Shown one piece after another: positions 58,561 to 64,000 of a DNA stretch of 64,000 nucleotides. A program made the translations under genes and the position numbers. Below the pieces are notes generated by a model. The model searched no databases. It saw only the letters and a list, made by a program, of their open reading frames with translations, and was not told the DNA's origin. Each line of letters begins with the position of its first letter. Within the stretch, counting starts at the first letter, position 1. Origin of the DNA: Fomitopsis serialis (Eukaryota; Basidiomycota; Agaricomycetes; Polyporales; Fomitopsidaceae); the NCBI RefSeq assembly GCF_022376445.1, contig NW_025955126.1, forward strand, positions 1 through 64,000, read 5' to 3'.

Positions 58561-58744
58561 AGGTGACATGGGTGGATGGGGGTGTACTATGAGAGTGGAG
58601 GGGAGACGTGCCGGGGAGTGATCTCACAACGATGCCTCAGGCTCGCTGACCTCGTCCTCGGTTCTCCAAGCCTCGCAAATCCCTCTGTTTCCGACTCGTT
58701 CCTTGGACTCTGTCCTGTCTCGACCTTGACCTCGTTCCGAAGGT

Positions 58745-59090
58745 GCCTTACTCTCGCTCTGCAGTCGCTACGCTTGCTGAACTTGTTCCGCGGTCGCCTC
58801 GTTCTCGTTCCGTGGTCGCCCTCCTCGTTCCGCAGGTTCCTGTGCTCGTTCCGCGAGCTCCTAAGCTAGCCCTGCTGACCTTTGTACTCGTTCCGCGAGC
58901 TCCTACACTCGTTCCGCGAGCTCCTATGCTCGTTCCGCGAGTTCCTATGCTCGTTCCGCGAGCTCCTAAGCAAGTCCTGCTGATCCTTATACTCGTTCCG
59001 CGGGCCCCTATGCTCGTTCCGCGAGGTCCTATGCTTGTTCTGCAAATCCCTGTACTCGTTCCGCGAGTCCTTGTCCCCGATTACGTGGCG
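58745..59090. repeat. 21-bp minisatellite (CTCGTTCCGCGAGCTCCTATG)
   Basis: About 14 units of 21-24 bp, each with the inverted core CTCGTTCCGCGAG. Read on the minus strand it gives a 7-residue repeat SRNEHRS, an artefact of the period. It follows the truncated copia fragment. Confidence 0.85.
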
Positions 59091-59527
59091 CTGCGTTCGT
59101 CCGAAAGATTCTTGACGGCCCGAGTAGATCACTGATGACCAACCCGGGGAGATGCCCTCAGCTCCAGAAAATGTGATGAGAATGGGTGCGAGCCTGGCTC
59201 GCAGCCGTAGATTCAGAGTGGGGGAGAACTAAGGTATGTACATGTCTTCGTGGCACTGTATGCCACAAAAGCTGACTAAGAGTCTCTAGTTACTATATAT
59301 GGTAATCAAAAGCAAATCGCACAAAGTCCATGAAGTACAGTAAGGTGTAGGGTATCGGAGGGAACAAGGAAGGTAGTCCATGTGCTCGGAAGGAACATGA
59401 CAGTCCAGAGAGCCCAAAATAGGTGAATACACATACTGTCCGGGCCTATGTGGGGGCCACTCCCCACATCTCCCCCATACTCGAATTGTGACCGTCCCCG
59501 GTCACCTACTCCCCGCGAGGACCCTGC
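59091..59527. other. gap containing a polypurine-tract-like motif
   Basis: GAGTGGGGGAGAACTAAGG at 59216-59234 looks like the polypurine tract that precedes a 3' LTR in fungal retroelements, plus strand. The sequence after it is AT-richer. No matching 5' copy could be found by eye. Confidence 0.4.
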
Positions 59528-62500
59528 CTAACCGAGAGCGATCCATTGCGACATGAATGACGCGAGTCCATCTGCTCGACCATTTTCTGTGCCGCACCCC
59601 CGAGTCGCGTCAAAACCTCGCGCATGTTCTTCGTCCTCGTCGAGCCAGCCGTAGTTCCGACTCGCCTCGGCAATCGCACCCTCTGCGTCTCCACATGGCA
59701 AGTACTGGACAATCCACCGTCCGTTCTTGTCTAGGTGACCGCAGCTGATCAGCTCATCCCCGCCCGCCTCCTCCGGGATACTGCGTTCGGCCAACTCCAC
59801 AAGTAGACACTCTCCACGTCGAGACCCGTTTGTGTCGTTGATCGCGCCATGCCGCCGACCACCAGATCTGATACCTTCTCTCCGCAGCTCCCCCATACCC
59901 GAATTTACACTCTGAGATTGCCCTCGTTCCGTTGAACCCTGCATAGTGTGATCTCGGCCCGTACCTAACCAGCGCATGAACCCGCTGCGCAGCCGCTGGT
60001 CTGCCTCCGCAACTGCCTTCTTCGCTTCGTCGCGCGGAAGGGACTCAATGACCCACTCTCCCTGCTCGTCGAGATGGCAGCAGCTGGTCAGCTCATTATC
60101 GCCTGCCTCCTCCAGGATGTTGAGTCCCGCCGACTCCAGCCGTAAGCACTCGCCGAAGCCCAATTTTTCTGCGTCCATTGCGATGTCGAGCTGACCACCA
60201 CGTCCAGCTTCTCTCCGCAGCGCCCCGGTACTCGGATCCACGCTCTGCGGTCGCTCTCGTTCCGCTGGGCTTTGCATAGTGTGGCCTCGAGTTGCGCCTA
60301 CTATCCTGCGCGTGGACCCGCCGCGCAGCCGCTGATCTGCTTCTGCAACGCCCTTCTTCGCCTCATCGCGTGGAAGCGACTCAGTGACCCATTGCCCGCG
60401 CTCGTCGAGGAGGAAACAGGTGACCAGCTCGTCATCGTAAACCTCTTTCGTCATCCTGAGCTCAGAGAACCCGACAAACAGGCACTCGCCGAGTCCAGGT
60501 TCATCCGTGTCGATCGCGCCGTCTCGCCAGCCTCCAGCCCCCGCACTCTTCCAAAGATCCCCTTTACTCAGCTCCGAACTCTGTGGTTGCTCGCGTCCCG
60601 CGGGTTCTTGCGTTCTCGGGCCACCTGGCCCACCTGCTCGTCCAATCTCCCGTTGCGTCAGGTGCTCGGTCCTAGGGTTATCCGGGATCGCTCCCCCAAG
60701 GCGCACACGCTCGTGTACCAGGTACTGCGCTAACCATCTGCTCCGCTCGGCGTCCTCGTCAACGGTGCGTGTGTCGTCCTCCGGGGTCCATTCATCTGCC
60801 TGCTCAACTTCGCGCAGGGCGGCCTCGGCTTCGAGTCGCTGAATGTACCCCCATAGCCGCCGCCCGTCCTCCGCAATATGCCAGCACGCGACAAGGTCGT
60901 CCTCGGGTGCCTCCTCCGGTGTATCGGTGTCGAACTCGCCGAAGTCTCCTAGCAGCCATCCCTCTTCCGGCTCGTCTTTAATCGCGCACTCCTCTGACAA
61001 GTGGCCATTTAACGCTGCTGCTGAATCGTCCGCATCACTGTCAGGTCGCAAGGTCCGTAGCAGGTCGACTGGCGAGTCGATATTCTCGCTGACTTCAGCA
61101 CAGTTCCCGCCCTCGCACGTACGGTCCAGTGGATCAAATGTACTGTCTTGAGGTTCGTCGCACGTAGCTGTCGCCTGTACTCTGTGCAGCCAAATGGCCT
61201 CGTCTCGGTCGCCTTTTCTCGGCCTGAAGCTCGCGCCCTGGTCCGTTTCGCTGACCGTATGCGCAAGCCTGCCCATCCTGCCTCCTTGCCACGGTACATT
61301 TGCGTCCACGAGGTATCCGGTCTGCTGACTGCTCGTCCCCTCGTACTTGGAGCGCGCGTCGTCCTTGGTTTCGCTCAACAACTGCTCCCCGGCTGCTATC
61401 CGTCTCGGCACCCTCCATGTCTCGCCACGGCCGGTACGTTCATCCGCCCGCTCCCCCATACTCGGCTCAGCACTCGCCTCCTGGTTCGTCTCGCCGCGAC
61501 CATATACGCGTCTGGCTCTCGCACCTCGACACCACGGTACGTCCGCATCGTCCGCTGATAGTCCGTTTGGCTGGCTGACCTCGAGCAGGTTTACTTGTAA
61601 AATCCCGACTTCGCGACCGCCGTCCAGTGCGTACTCGCCCGTTTCCTCTCGCTCGGCCTGTCCATCCTTGGTCTGTGCGCACGAAGACGTTCCCGGTTCG
61701 CCTTCCAGCCGCAGCGTGTACCTCGTGTCATTCTCGCCACTCCTCTCCTCAGTCACCTCCCCCTTACTCGGCTTCAGGCTCACGGTCTGCTCCGTCTCGC
61801 AGCGCGCGAGTCCACCTCTTGCTCTCTGACGTACGGGGTCCCCTTGCTTACTCTCGGGTCGCTCCGGGCCTCGCATCTCGGGCTCGGGCTTTCCTTTACT
61901 TGGCTCCAAGCTCCCGCCCTGTTTCGTCTCGTCGCGTGCACGTACGTCTTCGAGGTTCGCTTTCAGCCCATATGACTGGCTGATCTCGACCAAGTCCTCC
62001 TGCGGTAGCCCCTCGCCATCGCTATCCTTCGCGCGCGCGCCCGCTTTCCTACACTCGGTACGTCCGTTCTTTCCTGCCGTGCGTATTGATGTCCTTACTT
62101 GAACCTGTTGTCTCGCCGTCTCCTGCATCTCGCTCGGTTCGGTGTCTTCACCCGCGGGCTCGGACTCCCTATTACTCAGCGGCAGGCTCACGTCCTGGTC
62201 CGTCTCGCCGTACGCCCGCGCGTGGCCATCCGCCCCCAGTGGTTCGTCAGTTCCAGCTTCTCCGGTCGGTCCGTCTTCGCCTCGCATTTGCAGCGAGATT
62301 CCCTTGCCTGTCGCTTCCATATCCCCGGTAACTCGGCCCCTGGCTGTACTCTCGTTCGGTGAATGCTGCTCGCCGCCATCGCATCGTCCAACTGAAGTGC
62401 TCGCCCTTCCCCGGCCCAGACATGTTACTAGCTCCTCGTCCTGTAGTACGTGGTCTTCCTGCTTCGATTCGGCCTCCCCGCTCAGCTCCAGACCTCGTGT

Positions 62501-62716
62501 CTCCTTGCATCCACCCTTAGTCTCAGGAAGCTCCTCGTCTGATGCCTCTCGCGGACCGGGTTCGCTCAGTCCGCAACCGTCCACCTCCTCCGGCACCGCC
62601 AATCCTAGCCGCTTGCTGTCAGACTCACTCGACTCATCCGCTGGACTACCGTTTCTTGCCATCGCATCCCCCCTTGGGCCCTCGTTCAGCTGGCTCTCGA
62701 CGCACGCGTCCGTCAT
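59528..62716 (-). CDS. 1062-residue ORF made of two sets of tandem modules, unknown family
   Basis: Continuous frame from ATG at 62716 to TAG at 59528. The N-terminal half repeats a module of about 85-110 residues with the signature ETxQxxSLxPSKGxxExR (five versions, such as RDETKQGGSLEPSKG and RCETEQTVSLKPSKG). It is partly preceded by VEISQSYGLKA / LEVSQPNGLSA. The C-terminal half has three clear copies plus one diverged copy of a module of about 112 residues: GECLxxExAxLxIxEEAGDxELxSCxHLDExGxWVxxxLPRDEAKKAVAEADQRLR. The DNA period is about 338 bp. Charged and low in hydrophobic residues, with no enzymatic motif. The start overlaps the stop of the upstream ORF as ATGA. Such coupling is typical of retroelement ORF pairs, but I see no reverse transcriptase. 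Confidence 0.6.
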   Translation of the reverse strand: MTDACVESQLNEGPRGDAMARNGSPADESSESDSKRLGLAVPEEVDGCGLSEPGPREASDEELPETKGGCKETRGLELSGEAESKQEDHVLQDEELVTCLGRGRASTSVGRCDGGEQHSPNESTARGRVTGDMEATGKGISLQMRGEDGPTGEAGTDEPLGADGHARAYGETDQDVSLPLSNRESEPAGEDTEPSEMQETARQQVQVRTSIRTAGKNGRTECRKAGARAKDSDGEGLPQEDLVEISQSYGLKANLEDVRARDETKQGGSLEPSKGKPEPEMRGPERPESKQGDPVRQRARGGLARCETEQTVSLKPSKGEVTEERSGENDTRYTLRLEGEPGTSSCAQTKDGQAEREETGEYALDGGREVGILQVNLLEVSQPNGLSADDADVPWCRGARARRVYGRGETNQEASAEPSMGERADERTGRGETWRVPRRIAAGEQLLSETKDDARSKYEGTSSQQTGYLVDANVPWQGGRMGRLAHTVSETDQGASFRPRKGDRDEAIWLHRVQATATCDEPQDSTFDPLDRTCEGGNCAEVSENIDSPVDLLRTLRPDSDADDSAAALNGHLSEECAIKDEPEEGWLLGDFGEFDTDTPEEAPEDDLVACWHIAEDGRRLWGYIQRLEAEAALREVEQADEWTPEDDTRTVDEDAERSRWLAQYLVHERVRLGGAIPDNPRTEHLTQREIGRAGGPGGPRTQEPAGREQPQSSELSKGDLWKSAGAGGWRDGAIDTDEPGLGECLFVGFSELRMTKEVYDDELVTCFLLDERGQWVTESLPRDEAKKGVAEADQRLRGGSTRRIVGATRGHTMQSPAERERPQSVDPSTGALRREAGRGGQLDIAMDAEKLGFGECLRLESAGLNILEEAGDNELTSCCHLDEQGEWVIESLPRDEAKKAVAEADQRLRSGFMRWLGTGRDHTMQGSTERGQSQSVNSGMGELRREGIRSGGRRHGAINDTNGSRRGECLLVELAERSIPEEAGGDELISCGHLDKNGRWIVQYLPCGDAEGAIAEASRNYGWLDEDEEHARGFDATRGCGTENGRADGLASFMSQWIALG

Positions 62717-64000
62717 GATCTGAGACCTGCTCCCCCCTTCTCGCTGGCGAGCGTTTCGACTGGCTGTTCCCTCGCGGACCTCGCCTCATCGCTCCGCAAC
62801 GATGATTCGGGTTGGACTTGAGGTCCCATGGCGTGTACCGCCGTGCTACACCCAGTGCGCTCGCTAGACGGCTCGGAGTCTCCTTGACTTGTCTTGAAAT
62901 GCCTTGGCTCGCCAGGCCTGATACAAGGCGACTGAACACTTCCCTCCGCATCAACCCAGGCCCCGACTGCTGTACACGGCCCGCGATCCCCCTGCTTTGC
63001 TTGATCGATCGGCCGCTCCATCGCGCCCTGGGTTCGTGCAGCCTCCGTTCGCCTGTGCTCTAGTCTCGAGCCCTCGTTCCACTTGCTTCGCCACCGAGTT
63101 GTCCCCCTCCTCTCGTTGCCTCGCGACTGTACACGTCCCTGTGTGCCTTCACATCCTCCGATCGTTGGAATACCGCCCGTCGGTTCCGGCAGCGCGCCTC
63201 GCCAGATGGTATCGCATGCGAATCGGCTCAATAGGTCGGGAGCCCCTTTTGACCTCAAGGGACGACAGACGACGCACACCCACTCTGCGAGTCGGGAGAC
63301 TAGTGGTCCTGTACTAGTGAACTGCGCAGGCCCTGTTCCATACACTTGAGTGCTCGTCACCTTGGATCCTCTCTCCCCTAGCTCCGCCCCTTCAGACAGA
63401 CCTTCGTCGACGTCACGGACCTCGACATGCTTGCTATCGGCAGTCTTACACCTCAGGTACTGTAGCCCGTGGTCGCGCATCGAACCGTTCGCTCTACGGT
63501 GCTTACTGGTGCATCCGTTCTCGCCCCTGTTTCGCGCTGACCATCTGTGTGCATACGTCTGGTCCGCGTCCTGTTGCTGAACATCCTGGCAGTCGGCTTT
63601 CCCAGCCTCTCGTCTTGTGGGCTGCGTGCACCCTTCGCTCTCCCCTCGTTCCCTCCGGCACGCGTAATCCTCGTCCGTCGCTATCGTTCTCCCGTGCCTG
63701 CCAGCGAACGACTTGCTGTCCCCGTTCGGCATGCCCGTCGGCCTCTCTGTCGCTCTCGCCGAGGTCTCCTCCGCTGTCTGTCGACCGTGCTTGCTAATAC
63801 CCCACTCTTCGCTCCCTCCGCAGTCAGCGAGTTCCTCCTCCGTCGAGGTCCTCACGCACGCTCCCGTTCCCTCCGCCTCTTGCTCCCGTGGCTCCAAGTC
63901 GCCGCTTCGGCCTATGATCCTTTGTTCTACAGCCTCCAGAGGCTCCTCGAACTCGCCTCGTTCCTTCCGGCAGGGCTCAGCCTCGAAGCTCGCGCTCGGC
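62713..64000 (-). CDS. upstream partner ORF, runs off the window edge, unknown family
   Basis: The frame is open from the window end (64000) to TGA at 62713, at least 428 codons, so the start lies outside. It is rich in Arg, Gly, Glu and Thr and strongly charged. The only compact part is near 63170-63330 (SRLAEWVCVVCRPLRSKGAPDLLSRF) with a CXXC pair. Its stop overlaps the start of the next ORF in the sequence TCATGA. No domain recognised. Confidence 0.5.
   Translation of the reverse strand, partial: PSASFEAEPCRKERGEFEEPLEAVEQRIIGRSGDLEPREQEAEGTGACVRTSTEEELADCGGSEEWGISKHGRQTAEETSARATERPTGMPNGDSKSFAGRHGRTIATDEDYACRRERGESEGCTQPTRREAGKADCQDVQQQDADQTYAHRWSARNRGENGCTSKHRRANGSMRDHGLQYLRCKTADSKHVEVRDVDEGLSEGAELGERGSKVTSTQVYGTGPAQFTSTGPLVSRLAEWVCVVCRPLRSKGAPDLLSRFACDTIWRGALPEPTGGIPTIGGCEGTQGRVQSRGNERRGTTRWRSKWNEGSRLEHRRTEAARTQGAMERPIDQAKQGDRGPCTAVGAWVDAEGSVQSPCIRPGEPRHFKTSQGDSEPSSERTGCSTAVHAMGPQVQPESSLRSDEARSAREQPVETLASEKGGAGLRS

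Noticed and set aside
1..64000. tRNA, rRNA or telomeric repeats
   Set aside because: No GGTTCGAATCC-like T-arm, no rRNA-like conserved block and no TTAGGG array was noticed on either strand; a covariance-model scan would be needed to be sure.

Overview
The window is a repeat-dense, gene-poor stretch of a filamentous fungal genome, almost certainly a basidiomycete of the Agaricomycetes. The evidence is the short GT-AG introns (about 45-100 nt), a KDZ transposase with its N-terminal cysteine cluster, a TET/JBP dioxygenase beside it, a Plavaka transposase, a DUF6532-type gene, and GC-rich minisatellites built on CGGCCG cores. I see no bacterial genes, tRNA, rRNA or CRISPR.

Layout. 1-4.2 kb: low-complexity pyrimidine tracts around a decayed polyketide-synthase acyltransferase fragment. 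4.2-11.8 kb: 'element A', a diverged and internally deleted relative of element B holding three of its gene families (R C-terminus, Z, Q) in the same relative order. 11.8-16.7 kb: mostly non-coding, with one UstYa/DUF3328 pseudogene. 16.7-39.83 kb: 'element B', a giant KDZ DNA transposon of about 23.1 kb with 41-bp terminal inverted repeats, subterminal arrays of a CGGCCG-core motif at both ends, and nine genes: Q, Z, a broken Z copy, G4, N, S, R, the KDZ transposase and a TET/JBP-like dioxygenase. 41.1-54.9 kb: a DUF6532-type gene and a Plavaka transposase, divergently arranged. The Plavaka gene is split by a 7.49-kb insertion with GTAC target duplications, and that insertion contains a 3.7-kb foldback (giant inverted repeat). 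55-59.2 kb: the gag-protease part of a Ty1/copia element with tandem repeats in its leader. 59.5-64 kb: two long minus-strand ORFs of unknown family that overlap at ATGA; the second consists of two sets of tandem protein modules.

How it fits together. Element B looks like a composite mobile system. The KDZ transposase supplies DDE mobility, and the TET/JBP enzyme probably oxidises 5-methylcytosine. Z supplies a six-cysteine Zn2Cys6-like module plus a coiled coil. Q carries tandem SUMO-interaction-like motifs. Q/Z and R/KDZ are head-to-head pairs sharing promoters of about 220 and 83 bp. Every 3' intergenic gap in element B except that after the N-gene/R pair shares one cluster with its convergent neighbour, and two Q introns also hold clusters of the same 14-bp minisatellite. 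Element A has different minisatellites in equivalent places. The KDZ-TET link is established; the conserved Q/Z/R core, its collinearity in A and B, and the per-gap minisatellites are my inference from this sequence.

Exon boundaries were read by eye from splice consensus and reading frame and are approximate. No database search was possible.
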